From: Atopobiaceae bacterium | Lineage (GTDB): Bacteria; Actinomycetota; Coriobacteriia; Coriobacteriales; Atopobiaceae | Assembly (NCBI GenBank): GCA_017510785.1 | Contig: JAFWMH010000072.1 | Coordinates: 49,556-113,555, forward strand | DNA: 64,000 bases | Reading direction: 5' to 3' | In this document: one piece after another, positions 45,947 through 54,611 of the stretch | Layout of the letters: each line of letters starts with the position of its first letter | How positions within the stretch are numbered: the stretch's first letter is position 1 | The notes under the pieces: generated by a model | Databases searched by the model: none | What the model was told of the DNA's origin: nothing | Seen by the model: only the letters and a program-made list of their open reading frames with translations | Made by a program: the position numbers and the translations under genes

Positions 45947-46954
45947 ATGCCAATCTCTGGGATTGAGGTGCTGAGGAGGATGGACTACGGGATAGTTACT
46001 ACGACCAACGCATGTCATACACAGGCACTGACTATTTGCAAAGAGCTAGCTGAGTTGACTCCCCCCAAGGATGACCTACTTCGTTTCGACTTCTATCCAT
46101 ATGCCGAGAACAGCCCATTCAGCAACCTAGTGCTAATCAATGCGCTGAGGCAGTTCAAGTTGCGTCATCCTGAGGCACAGCTCATGGTTAGACCCAAAAA
46201 GAACAATACGTATCTTACCCATATCGGCTTTTATAAGGGAATCGGCATTGATCACGGCAATGCAACCGGAGAGGCCCATGGAAGCGACACCTATGTGCCG
46301 GTAACCGAAATCAAAACAGGCTCCCCCTTGTTTTACAACGACCTCAGTAATGTGGTAGTAAAGCTTGCGAGAACTTTGCATTACGATCCTGCATTGGAAT
46401 ACATGCTTAAGTACGTGTTCCAGGAGTCAATACGAAACGTCCACGAGCATGCAGATACCGACGCGGTGCTCGTCGCGGCGCAGAAGTGGCCTACGAAGAG
46501 TTTGCTCGAGATTGCAATTGCCGATGCGGGATGCGGCGTTGCCCAGAGCTTGGGCAAGAGGTTCCATAGGGAACCTCTCGACCTGCTTCGACTCGCATGC
46601 CAGCCTGGTATATCGGCACTGTCGAACGCCTCCCGCACAGCTGCAGAAGACGCCTGGAGAAACAGTGGATACGGACTGTACGTGATGAAAGAGCTGGCCC
46701 TGAGATGCAACGGACGATTCATGATATGTAGCGACGAACATGCAATAGCATATCGTCGTGTCAACGGCAGCGTCAAAGAGGACATTTATCCAACCAACTA
46801 CAAAGGCCTGGCGCTATGCCTTCAATTCAGAACGGACGAGACAATCAATTTCTATAGCGAGATTCCAGACATCGCGAGGCATGGCGAGGAGCTGGCAGTC
46901 GAGTCCGAAGGGGCAATAACCAAGGCGTCGGGTTCGTCCGGATCACTTATGTGA
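45947..46954 (+). CDS. GHKL-type ATP-binding protein (anti-sigma/MORC-like ATPase)
   Basis: 335 aa. The C-terminal half is a histidine-kinase-like ATPase. The N-box is ESIRNVHEHA (Glu160 to Ala169), the G1 box IADAGCGV (191-198), and the G2 box NSGYGLYVM (239-247). No phosphoacceptor or TM is present, so it is not a sensor kinase. The N-terminal 130 residues (KELAELTPPKDDLLRFDFYP, SNLVLINALRQFKL) are unassigned. Such stand-alone ATPases are found in defence islands, often with a STAS-like partner. Here an overlapping small ORF follows. Start is uncertain; an ATG at 45,980 sits too close to GAGGAGG. Confidence 0.7.
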   Translation: MPISGIEVLRRMDYGIVTTTNACHTQALTICKELAELTPPKDDLLRFDFYPYAENSPFSNLVLINALRQFKLRHPEAQLMVRPKKNNTYLTHIGFYKGIGIDHGNATGEAHGSDTYVPVTEIKTGSPLFYNDLSNVVVKLARTLHYDPALEYMLKYVFQESIRNVHEHADTDAVLVAAQKWPTKSLLEIAIADAGCGVAQSLGKRFHREPLDLLRLACQPGISALSNASRTAAEDAWRNSGYGLYVMKELALRCNGRFMICSDEHAIAYRRVNGSVKEDIYPTNYKGLALCLQFRTDETINFYSEIPDIARHGEELAVESEGAITKASGSSGSLM

Positions 46955-47172
46955 CAAGCATCGCGAGCGCGGTGACGAAAGAGGACGGGCAGGAAGAATG
47001 TTCTGACTTACCTGGGATTGAGATAAGCGCCAAGCCGGTCGCCGATGTAGGCCCCCGGTTCGGCCGTGCGCGTTTTAATTATGGAACGCACGAAGCTTAC
47101 CAAGCAGTAGCGTCTTGCGGTGCCACAAGGCACTACTGCCTCAGAAGGTGGCTTGCCAAATCATGTCAATAA
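46951..47172 (+). CDS. Possible small ORF coupled to the GHKL ATPase
   Basis: A GTG at 46,951 overlaps the ATPase stop (GTGA), giving 73 aa (MTSIASAVTKEDG to LAKSCQ). The overlap suggests coupling, and GHKL ATPases in this setting often have a downstream partner. However, I see no family motif, and the last part is Cys/Arg-rich as in random frames. It could be a truncated STAS-like partner or no gene at all. Confidence 0.25.
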   Translation: MTSIASAVTKEDGQEECSDLPGIEISAKPVADVGPRFGRARFNYGTHEAYQAVASCGATRHYCLRRWLAKSCQ

Positions 47173-47304
47173 GTTAGTACGGACAGACAATGCCTATTCA
47201 ACGCCAAAACGCCAGTCAATAATTCGAGCGCATGCGACATTACACCTGACGCTGTACCGAAGTCGGAGTACTAATCACCGCTCTACACCTGCGCCCACCC
47301 AAGT

Positions 47305-48022
47305 CTACATCAGCTTGCCAGCCTCGAATGCAAGCAGCATCAGCTCGATTGCCTGGGGATCGCACCGTCGGAACTTCAGATAGTAGTACAGCGTATCTAG
47401 ATAGTTCTTGAAGGCCTTGCCCCTATCGCCCACGAGGGGCACCGTCATCATGTCACCCAGCATGAAACTAGCCAGGCGCACAAGAAGGAACTTCTCGTTG
47501 ATGTACATCAACTTGTCGTCCTCCATCTGGCTCAACAGCTGCAGGGGCTTCCGCCTGAGGAGCCAGTACGTCTCGTACGCCTTGATCTTGATTTCGTACA
47601 CACGCTCGATGGGCTGATAGTCCTTCAAGCGCTTTATGTCGGAGAAATAGTCCATCACCGCATGGTAGAGCGACATCCGGTGGATAAAAGCTACTTCCGT
47701 CAAGTCGTAGCTATTCAGAAAATCTTCCATCTCCGTGTAAACTTGCTCGACCCTACCTTTAACCTTCTCTTCTCCGAAGAAGTCAAGTAACTCTTCGTAG
47801 TCGGCATACGTGTTCTCGATGTTAAGCGACGTTGTTGTCGCCTCCCACCAGGCCGAACACCATGCACCCGTTCTTCGTGGGCAGGAAATCGCGGAATCGC
47901 TGGCTCTCGATAAGCTCGACCTCCCCGCCGTGCTCTCCCGCAGCGTTTCCGAGCATGTGGTTTCGCACTCGCCCATCATGGATGAACGCCATGGCCTCCT
48001 TGGATACTTGCTGTGCTGTCAT
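47305..48022 (-). pseudogene. Protein of unknown function, split by a frameshift
   Basis: The ATG at 48,022 follows GGGAGGGAG and gives 66 residues (MTAQQVSKEAMAFIHDGRVR to VFGLVGGDNNVA), then a stop at 47,822. In the neighbouring frame the protein continues without a start codon as NIENTYADYEELLDFFGEEK to LLAFEAGKLM. One extra T at the junction explains this. The joined product would be about 238 aa, helical and without TM. It follows a truncated AbiH-like gene by 28 bp and is probably its operon partner. Confidence 0.6.
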
Positions 48023-48050
48023 GGCATTCTCCCTCCCAAACACGCATTGG

Positions 48051-48524
48051 CTACTCTGACAAAACGATGGACTCAATCATACCCGACGGAGCCATGCCTG
48101 AATCAATGGATGGTGCGACTGCATCCACAAACACCCGGAGCCCGTGATCGTCGTACATGCTTCGTTCAACGGAAATCGTCACCTTGGCGATTTCGTTTTC
48201 GAAGTCAACCCATCCACATCCAATCTGAACCGAATCGAATCGCCTAAACCAGTAGTTCCCATCGCGCAAAGCCAACCAGTCCACGGGAGCAGCTGCAGTC
48301 CCGCATAACGGTGGGTCGTCGTACTTGCCTTCGTGCACAAACGATAGAAAGTCCTTATAGCCTGTACGCAAGCCGCACTCCAAATCGAAGCCGTTGCCGA
48401 TGATTGCATACCACCTTAGTCGGAAGCAGTTTTCAAATCCTACATGAGGGCACTCCTCTGCGACCGTCTTTTCGACGGGTAGCCATTTCGCCATGCGATG
48501 CTCGGCAAAACTCAGCGCATGCAT
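48051..48524 (-). CDS. AbiH-like abortive infection protein, N-terminal part only
   Basis: 157 aa. The AbiH family start is visible at about 40-60 (YAIIGNGFDLECGLRTGYKD), followed by FLSFVHEGKYDD, NYWFRRFD and WVDFENEIAKVTISVE. The usual second half with the FNYT and HG motifs is missing, and the frame ends after SGMIESIVLSE. Family members are typically 250-400 aa. The N-terminal 38 residues before the motif are unlike the family, so the start could be wrong. It is probably a remnant of a phage-defence gene; function as a stand-alone N-domain is doubtful. Confidence 0.6.
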   Translation of the reverse strand: MHALSFAEHRMAKWLPVEKTVAEECPHVGFENCFRLRWYAIIGNGFDLECGLRTGYKDFLSFVHEGKYDDPPLCGTAAAPVDWLALRDGNYWFRRFDSVQIGCGWVDFENEIAKVTISVERSMYDDHGLRVFVDAVAPSIDSGMAPSGMIESIVLSE

Positions 48525-48739
48525 TTACCAATGCAATGTGATTTGACCCATGCGGATATTTGGCTATCCTTAGTGCACACAGCATCGAAGCGCCCACTCG
48601 TAGCTTTCGCCACGCTCGCCGTTGAGAAATGGCGTCATGGCCCAGGCTGACTTATGCTGAGAACACATTATTACTGTCCCATAGGGTTGGTAAGGTATAT
48701 CCTGCCGAGGGCGGCAAGCAGGAAAGGAGGCATTGCGTT

Positions 48740-49195
48740 ATGTGCATGAAGGCAATGGATTTGGCTCACTACGTTGTAGACAAATGCTCTAGGGATAATA
48801 AACCGGTCAGTAACCTACAGTTACAAAAGATTTTATATTTTCTACAATACATTTATTGCCGCACCTCCAATGGGCACCTAATCTTCCGCGAGACCTTTGA
48901 GGCCTGGCCTTATGGCCCCGTCCTAAGAAAGGCCTACAGGGAGTACTCCGGCTACGGGGGGCGCCCCATCAATAAAACATATGACGATGTGACGCTGCCT
49001 CCGTCAAACATCAAGGACTTCGTGGACGCGGGCATCGAGATGCTGAGGGAGAAGGCACCGTGGGATCTGGTGAAGATTAGTCATGCGCCGGGTTCTCCCT
49101 GGGATGCCGTATACGATAACCGGCGAGGATTCGCCCGCACCATCCCCAACGAGCTCGTTGTTAAGGCGGCGACTGCCAAGGTGCACAATGGCTGA
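48740..49195 (+). CDS. Panacea-domain (DUF4065/SocA-like) antitoxin
   Basis: 151 aa from the ATG at 48,740 (MCMKAMDLAHYVVDK), behind GGAAAGGAGG. The Panacea signature is clear: SNLQLQKILYFLQYIYCRTS, then FEAWPYGPVLRKAYREYSGYG, and WDLVKISHAPGSPWDAVY. Proteins with this domain act as antitoxins (PanA) for many unrelated toxins or as proteolytic adaptors (SocA). It overlaps the next gene by 8 nt, the arrangement seen for antitoxin-toxin pairs. Confidence 0.9.
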   Translation: MCMKAMDLAHYVVDKCSRDNKPVSNLQLQKILYFLQYIYCRTSNGHLIFRETFEAWPYGPVLRKAYREYSGYGGRPINKTYDDVTLPPSNIKDFVDAGIEMLREKAPWDLVKISHAPGSPWDAVYDNRRGFARTIPNELVVKAATAKVHNG

Positions 49196-49592
49196 CGAAG
49201 AGCCGATCACCGCAAGCCAAGAAGCCAGCACGCTTCCCGACAGCACTTACGATGAGGTGGCCACCCCCTTGGAGTCTCGCGCGTTCGGAGAAAGCTTTGA
49301 CGCCGTACAGGAAGGTTCGCAGGGCCAGCGTGAGGAATTCCTCGCGGACCTTCCGCAAATAAACTGTGGCTCAGATTACGACGAGAAAGGACGGGCCCTC
49401 ATTGCGGTGTGCCGTAAACTCGCCAGCACATCATACCAGAGCGCTCTATCATCGCCCGACTTAGACGCCATGGTGGAATACCTCAACCGACTGTATGGCG
49501 GCGAGGGCAGGCTCTTCGCAGATTCCCTGGCTTCCGTAAGCCGCCGTCAGGTCACGGCAGGCGTCCACAATCTCCCGTCTATAGCCACGTAA
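49188..49592 (+). CDS. Unknown partner of the Panacea antitoxin (candidate toxin)
   Basis: 134 aa from the ATG at 49,188, overlapping the Panacea gene by 8 nt, so the two are coupled. The N-terminal 50 residues are acidic and Thr/Ser-rich. The C-terminal part is helical (KGRALIAVCRKLASTSYQSA, LDAMVEYLNRLYGGEGRLFA). No TM or known toxin motif. As Panacea antitoxins pair with diverse toxins, this is a candidate for an undescribed one. It could instead be an accessory protein. Confidence 0.6.
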   Translation: MADEEPITASQEASTLPDSTYDEVATPLESRAFGESFDAVQEGSQGQREEFLADLPQINCGSDYDEKGRALIAVCRKLASTSYQSALSSPDLDAMVEYLNRLYGGEGRLFADSLASVSRRQVTAGVHNLPSIAT

Positions 49593-49817
49593 GTCAATGG
49601 AACTATTCTGAAAAGTAATTCCAATCCATGGAAACGGTTATGCGGATGAAGGCGACGGCTATACTGGCGGCGACATGATGTCGCTTACGTGTCGCGACGA
49701 GGAACCTCTCCCTTGCCATATCAAGAGTCCGTTTAAGTGCAGATTAATGTTCTACACGACAATAATATGCGCGTAAAAATGCCGTATACTACATTTATCG
49801 GATGATTGGAGCGATGT

Positions 49818-51149
49818 ATGGAACGCACGGCGATGGGCGAGCTGCTTGCCTGGAAAGAACGAGGCCACCGGAAGCCACTCCTCATGTTTGGTGCCCGCCA
49901 AGTGGGCAAAAGCTATCTATTGGAGCAATTCGCGAAGGAGAATTACGAAAACTACGCCTTGCTCAACCTTGAGTCAGACCCTAGGATTGCCCAGGCCTTC
50001 GAAGGGAGCCTGGAGCCTCGCAACGTCATATCGAACCTCGGCCAGGTCCTTGGGTGGCCATTGGATGTCAAGGGAATGCTGTACGTCTTCGACGAGGTAC
50101 AAGTTTCAAACCGAGCTCTTGTGGCGCTCAAGTATTTCCAAGAGAGCGGTTTCCCCCATCCTGTCATCGCGGCGGGAAGCCTTCTGGGGGTTGCCGTTAA
50201 CCAGAAGGATTACTCCTTGCCCGTGGGTAAGGTCGAAACCATGATTCTGCATCCCATGACGTTCGACGAGTTCATGGTGGCGACCGGGCACGGCCTCATG
50301 ATGGAGGGGATACGGGAGGCCTACGCAGAGGGACGCGCCTACCAGCTCCACGACCAGGCGATGGACCTCTACCGCGCCTACCTGCTCGTGGGAGGCATGC
50401 CCGAGGCCGTTTCGGAGTACGCAAGGAGCGGAGATGCCCGTGAGGCGGCGCGGGTGCACCGCGACATCCTCAGCCTCTACCTGGCGGACATGGCGAAGTA
50501 CGCCCCGAACCCCACCGACGTTGCCCGCGCCCGCGACGTGTGGAACAGCGTACCGGGCCAACTCGCCAAGGAGAACCACAAGTTTCAGTACAAGAAGGTA
50601 CGAAGCGGTGGCAGGGCGAGCCAGTACGAGGGGGCGATCTCGTGGCTCCTCTCGGCTGGACTCGTGACGAAGTGTATGCGCGTGTCTTCCGGGCAGGTTC
50701 CCCTGCGGCTGCAGGAGGATGTATCTGCCTTCAAGATATACGCCAACGACGTGGGGCTGCTCTCCACCATGTCTGGCGTACCGGCGTCGGCACTCTTCGA
50801 CGCACGCGGTCGCTCCTTGCTCGACGCAGGCGGCTTGACGGAGAATTACGTGATTCAGCAGATGGTCGCACGTGGGATCGACCCACACTACTGGACAAGC
50901 GAGGGTCGGGCCGAAGTCGACCTCGTGGTGGAGGACGGTTCCGCGAAGGCGATACCCGTAGAGATAAAGTCTACCGAGAACGTTCGGTCAAAAAGCCTGA
51001 AGGTATACCGGCAAAGGTACGATCCCGAACGTGCCATTCGTGTGTCTGCGCGCAACTTTGGACCCGGCGAAGTCGAAAGCGTTCCGCTTTATGCCGCCGG
51101 CTGCCTGGCCGACGACTTGAAGGCGCGGCGTGAGGGCATGGGAGGATGA
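49818..51149 (+). CDS. AAA-family ATPase with DUF4143 domain
   Basis: 443 aa from the ATG at 49,818 (MERTAMGELLAWKER). Walker A GARQVGKSY is at about 25-33, Walker B MLYVFDEVQ at about 85-93. The DUF4143 C-terminal domain covers about 205-400, with a restriction-endonuclease-like end (EGRAEVDLVVEDGSAKAIPVE, IKSTENVRSKSL). This AAA_14/DUF4143 architecture is common in gut bacteria and archaea; its cellular role is unresolved. It stands alone, with a TATACT box about 30 bp upstream of the start. Confidence 0.9.
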   Translation: MERTAMGELLAWKERGHRKPLLMFGARQVGKSYLLEQFAKENYENYALLNLESDPRIAQAFEGSLEPRNVISNLGQVLGWPLDVKGMLYVFDEVQVSNRALVALKYFQESGFPHPVIAAGSLLGVAVNQKDYSLPVGKVETMILHPMTFDEFMVATGHGLMMEGIREAYAEGRAYQLHDQAMDLYRAYLLVGGMPEAVSEYARSGDAREAARVHRDILSLYLADMAKYAPNPTDVARARDVWNSVPGQLAKENHKFQYKKVRSGGRASQYEGAISWLLSAGLVTKCMRVSSGQVPLRLQEDVSAFKIYANDVGLLSTMSGVPASALFDARGRSLLDAGGLTENYVIQQMVARGIDPHYWTSEGRAEVDLVVEDGSAKAIPVEIKSTENVRSKSLKVYRQRYDPERAIRVSARNFGPGEVESVPLYAAGCLADDLKARREGMGG

Positions 51150-51156
51150 TTCCTTG

Positions 51157-51227
51157 CTGGCGCAGACACTCTTGAGGGTGCGTGGTCCGTAATCAATCAG
51201 GAACTCTCTGTAGGGAATGGGATGAGG
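51157..51227 (+). pseudogene. Fossil fragment of a DUF2971 gene
   Basis: 71 bp that match 59,247-59,317 inside the intact DUF2971 gene at 58,685-59,830 with about 64 of 71 identical bases, same strand. No open frame remains around it. It lies directly after the AAA/DUF4143 gene and shows that another DUF2971 copy once stood or recombined here. Confidence 0.75.
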
Positions 51228-51276
51228 ATGGTCAGGCGCGCGAAACGGTTGGGAAAGTGAGGCGTTTGCGGCGAAG

Positions 51277-51633
51277 CTACGGGGTGACTACGACCATAGA
51301 CACTTCCATGTCAAAAACATGTCGTGACCTAGGGAACATCAGGCAACCCTGCGTATAGTGGTGCAAGAAACCACTCACTAGCTCCCCATCTGGGTTTCCA
51401 GAAAGGAAGACAAGTTCGTTCGACTTCGATGCAGCATGCAGCATCTGACAAAGGAGTTCGGCCATATGACCCGTCGACGAGTCACGATACCGATCGAAAG
51501 AATCCAGACCAATTCGCACAAAACTCTCTAGGAAGAGACAGAACGGCTCAATACCTAAACCCTTCGCCAGCTCAGCAGCGTCTTTACTCATGTGCCTCCA
51601 TGTCTGGGCATCTATTCCTTGATTCGTCAGCAA
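51277..51633 (-). CDS. Hypothetical protein (118 aa)
   Basis: Starts at a TTG (51,631-51,633) 7 nt after GAGGAGG and reads MLTNQGIDAQTWRHMSKDAA to MEVSMVVVTP. Mixed alpha/beta, with AELAKGLGIEPFCLFLESFV and MFPRSRHVFDMEVSMVVV; no TM or signal peptide. I do not recognise the family. The good ribosome binding site argues for a real gene, but the rare start codon and lack of relatives keep confidence low. Confidence 0.4.
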   Translation of the reverse strand: MLTNQGIDAQTWRHMSKDAAELAKGLGIEPFCLFLESFVRIGLDSFDRYRDSSTGHMAELLCQMLHAASKSNELVFLSGNPDGELVSGFLHHYTQGCLMFPRSRHVFDMEVSMVVVTP

Positions 51634-52050
51634 GCCCCATCCTCCTCGGTCCTTTAAGCTTTACCAATTGAAAAGACTCTGCACGTGGCCAGCCCACGTC
51701 CCTCAGAAACATGGGGAGCAGGCTGAAGATGCCGTTGACGAACAACCTCAGCGCAGACACCTCCTCGACGCGACACAACGCAGAACGCCCCTGCCCCCGC
51801 CGTCACGCGGCACGAGCCGGGGCGCATCACCGGAGACTGCAGGCCCCCGGCACCCAGATTATGTATTACCAAGCCGGAGCCCGGAAGACGGAACCGTCCT
51901 CACACGCCAATCGCTTCAACCAGTCGAGGAGGCAACCATTGTTTTACCACAACAGACACACGCATTCGAGATTGCCGTGCACAGGTCGGTACGGTTTCGT
52001 TGCAGTATCGATAATTGCATGCAAGCCAGGACCTCTTCGCAAGCCACACC
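51634..52050. other. 417-bp stretch without a convincing gene
   Basis: Only short overlapping frames without family features. At 51725-51744, a 20-bp segment matches 40874-40893 (after the truncated ParE gene) with 2 mismatches; on the minus strand both would encode an LFVNGxFS peptide. Confidence 0.5.
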
Positions 52051-53115
52051 CTACGCGGGATAACTCGTTCTTGATCCATTAATATACTTTTCAGCAAATG
52101 TAATCTTCCAACTATCGCGCGAAATCGTCCAGTCGAGGAACGCAAAGCCAGCACAGCCAATTCCAACCGTCGCTGCCGCCACAACCGATGCGCTGTCATC
52201 ACTAGCAACTCGGTTCGCGATGCCAATCGCACCTGCAACACCGGTCACAATCTTGCACCACCGTTTTGCTTGGGGAAGTGAGTCTCGAAGCCGTTTCTGC
52301 GCCTTAATAACGTCTTTCAAGACGGCCTCGCTAACCGCCTCGTCATTAAGCTTGCGCTCGTTTTCATACTCCTCCACCAAGCTCGACAAGCCCCGAATCT
52401 CCTTATCTGAGCGATAGAAAAGTATTGCGTCTCTATACTTTCGGACGTTACGCTTAACATCCGCCGCACAATTTGCGGCATTGGCACAACTGGATGAAAT
52501 CTCATCCGGACAGAACAGCTGGAAGTCGTGAAAAGGTTGTAGCTCGGGAATAGCAATGGAGTAGAGCTCGTCAAATGCATTGCCGTGTACAAGGCCCCTT
52601 TCCTTTGTATGGTCAAACCTGTGTTTAAGATACAGTGCCTTATTATCGTCAACCAAGCAGGAGCAGTGCAGCAGATTTGACATGAGGAGATTCGTGTACA
52701 TGCTCTCTAGCATGTACCCACAAAAGGAGCCATACTCTCCTTTAATCATCGCGGGCTCAACCAGACCGCTCTCATCAGACACGCTCGGCTCGGAGCCGAA
52801 CGCCCCTATATCAAATAACACCTGCTGTGTTACCGAATCACGGCTAATATTGGGTAAGTAGTCGTTAGGGTCTATGACTCGGATAATTCCCTCATCATGC
52901 AAGGCATCAAACAATAGCGCGGCACTCTCCTCGAACAAGCCTCCATGCGCATGATGGCCGGTAAGCACGTATTCATAGTCTGCCATAGATACAAGTATCT
53001 CGTCTGCCCACAGTAGAACTGACGGACGCTGAAACAGCCATTCGAGGGAGATCGTGTTTCTTGAACCCTCGTCACACACGCAGCCAGGCCCCTCCAAAAG
53101 CATGCTTCTAGTCAA
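52051..53115 (-). CDS. Protein of unknown function with C-terminal hydrophobic segments
   Basis: 354 aa from a TTG behind AGGAG (an ATG 12 bp later is the alternative). The N-terminal two thirds are soluble (LLWADEILVSMADYEYVL, GGLFEESAALLFDALHDEG). A helical stretch follows (EIRGLSSLVEEYENERKLND, AVLKDVIKAQKRLRD), then two Gly/Ala-rich hydrophobic segments near 290-330 (IVTGVAGAIGIA; SVVAAATVGIGCAGFAFLDW). That layout suggests a membrane-targeting or pore-forming end. It is last in a possible operon after the DUF2971 gene (gap 168 bp). No family recognised. Confidence 0.6.
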   Translation of the reverse strand: MTRSMLLEGPGCVCDEGSRNTISLEWLFQRPSVLLWADEILVSMADYEYVLTGHHAHGGLFEESAALLFDALHDEGIIRVIDPNDYLPNISRDSVTQQVLFDIGAFGSEPSVSDESGLVEPAMIKGEYGSFCGYMLESMYTNLLMSNLLHCSCLVDDNKALYLKHRFDHTKERGLVHGNAFDELYSIAIPELQPFHDFQLFCPDEISSSCANAANCAADVKRNVRKYRDAILFYRSDKEIRGLSSLVEEYENERKLNDEAVSEAVLKDVIKAQKRLRDSLPQAKRWCKIVTGVAGAIGIANRVASDDSASVVAAATVGIGCAGFAFLDWTISRDSWKITFAEKYINGSRTSYPA

Positions 53116-53283
53116 GGTAGGTTCACTCCTTAATAATCCACAGAAAGCAACAGCGGTACAGAAATAGAATGCTTTTCGCCCAGTTTTCCCTTCGTGGCAA
53201 TGTTCGCGCTGTCATATAAATCATGCGTTTTCGTTTCAATACGCCGACATCAACGAATTCCTCCACCTCGCCGAATGACAAGT

Positions 53284-54552
53284 CTAGCCATCATAGGGCA
53301 CGCAAGAACGCAGGATCTCAGGCGTGGCGACCCCACGCCCGGCGAACAGCGAGGCAATGTCGTGTTCGGACGCAACGCAACGAGGGCCTATTACGACTCT
53401 GGCTATGGGAATCTCCGGGGCGGGGCCCAGCCTCTTCGTCCCACGGGCATCGTTCCTAATGGCGACGACATCTAAGTAGGATGCAAACCCGTCGCTCGTG
53501 ACTCGGCGGCTTGCCGTCTGCCCCACATAGGGGCTCAACCCCTCGACCTCTTTGCCGCCTTCCATCCACAGGAAGAGCCGTTCCTCTTCCTCCTCGTAGA
53601 ACAGACGTTGCTTGAATAGGGGAACCACATCCCTGCAGATCCTGAAGATCGCGCCTATCGAGCGCCGCCTCGTCCAGACGTCATCCCTTTCGGGAACACC
53701 ATCTCCCAGAAGACTCTGCAACACCAAGAATATCCGCATGTCGCACAGCGACACCTCGTCACGGCGCAGCATGTTGCCACGCGCGAGCTCCCAGCGTTCC
53801 TCCATAAACCGCCTGTGCCTCATCTCGCCGGTCGTAACGAAGGAAAAGCTGTCATCCATGTCCCGGTAATACACGGCGTCATGGACGAGGTGACGAGTCT
53901 TTACGGATCCAGGCTCGTGCGCCATGGCTGACTCGAAGTCCTCCCACCATGAGACAAAATGCTGTACGTCAGAGCGCCAGAAACCAACCGAGACGCCCCT
54001 GCCATCGTCGCCGTAGCCACGCCACTGACTCAGGAGATCGCCGTTTCCCGTAAAGCACATCGCCAGACAACGCGGAATCAGTAACTCTGCCGTATCCTTT
54101 TTGTATGCCCTGCCCTGACGCTCGCGGCTCATCGCATGCGAAATACTACTGAGCCGCTCGACGGCGTAATCGCATACAGCAAGAAAGTCCCCCTCCGACA
54201 CGGCATCGTCCTCGTCGAAGCAATTGTCCAGGAAGAACGCGTAGAGCCGCTGATTGTATTCGTCACAGAGCTGCGCCCTATCTTCCCTCAGCGGGACGAG
54301 GAGGCCAGACCCAGCGGACAACTTCACCTCGTTTGCCGAAAGAGCGACTCGTGCGTTTTCGATGGCCCTGCGGTTGTCTGCCACAAGGGCCATCAGCCGT
54401 TTCTTAATCTGATTGAACCCGTACGACAGCTCCTTGGTGTCATTTGACTTGCGTATGTCCGAAAACCGCAGGGTGCCTTTCTCCACCATTGTTACCAAGG
54501 TCTGCAACGAACAGTACGTATAGAGGAATGGGTCCATCTTGGTCGTACCCAT
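53284..54552 (-). CDS. DUF2971 domain protein (copy 1)
   Basis: 422 aa. The DUF2971 N-terminus is FLYTYCSLQTLVTMVEKGTL followed by RFSDIRKSNDTKEL. The central motif CFTGNGDLLSQWRGYGDDGRG lies at about 166-186 and the C-terminal motif PIARVVIGPRC near 390. Family members occur in phage-defence regions and mobile elements; the biochemical activity is not known. It lies 59 bp after an acetyltransferase-like gene and upstream of a protein with hydrophobic C-terminal segments, all on the minus strand. Confidence 0.85.
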   Translation of the reverse strand: MGTTKMDPFLYTYCSLQTLVTMVEKGTLRFSDIRKSNDTKELSYGFNQIKKRLMALVADNRRAIENARVALSANEVKLSAGSGLLVPLREDRAQLCDEYNQRLYAFFLDNCFDEDDAVSEGDFLAVCDYAVERLSSISHAMSRERQGRAYKKDTAELLIPRCLAMCFTGNGDLLSQWRGYGDDGRGVSVGFWRSDVQHFVSWWEDFESAMAHEPGSVKTRHLVHDAVYYRDMDDSFSFVTTGEMRHRRFMEERWELARGNMLRRDEVSLCDMRIFLVLQSLLGDGVPERDDVWTRRRSIGAIFRICRDVVPLFKQRLFYEEEEERLFLWMEGGKEVEGLSPYVGQTASRRVTSDGFASYLDVVAIRNDARGTKRLGPAPEIPIARVVIGPRCVASEHDIASLFAGRGVATPEILRSCVPYDG

Positions 54553-54611
54553 ACAGTTTACCTCCGAAACAAGAGTGCCGCCAACCGAGTGCGGTGAGTG
54601 TGCGCACCGCT

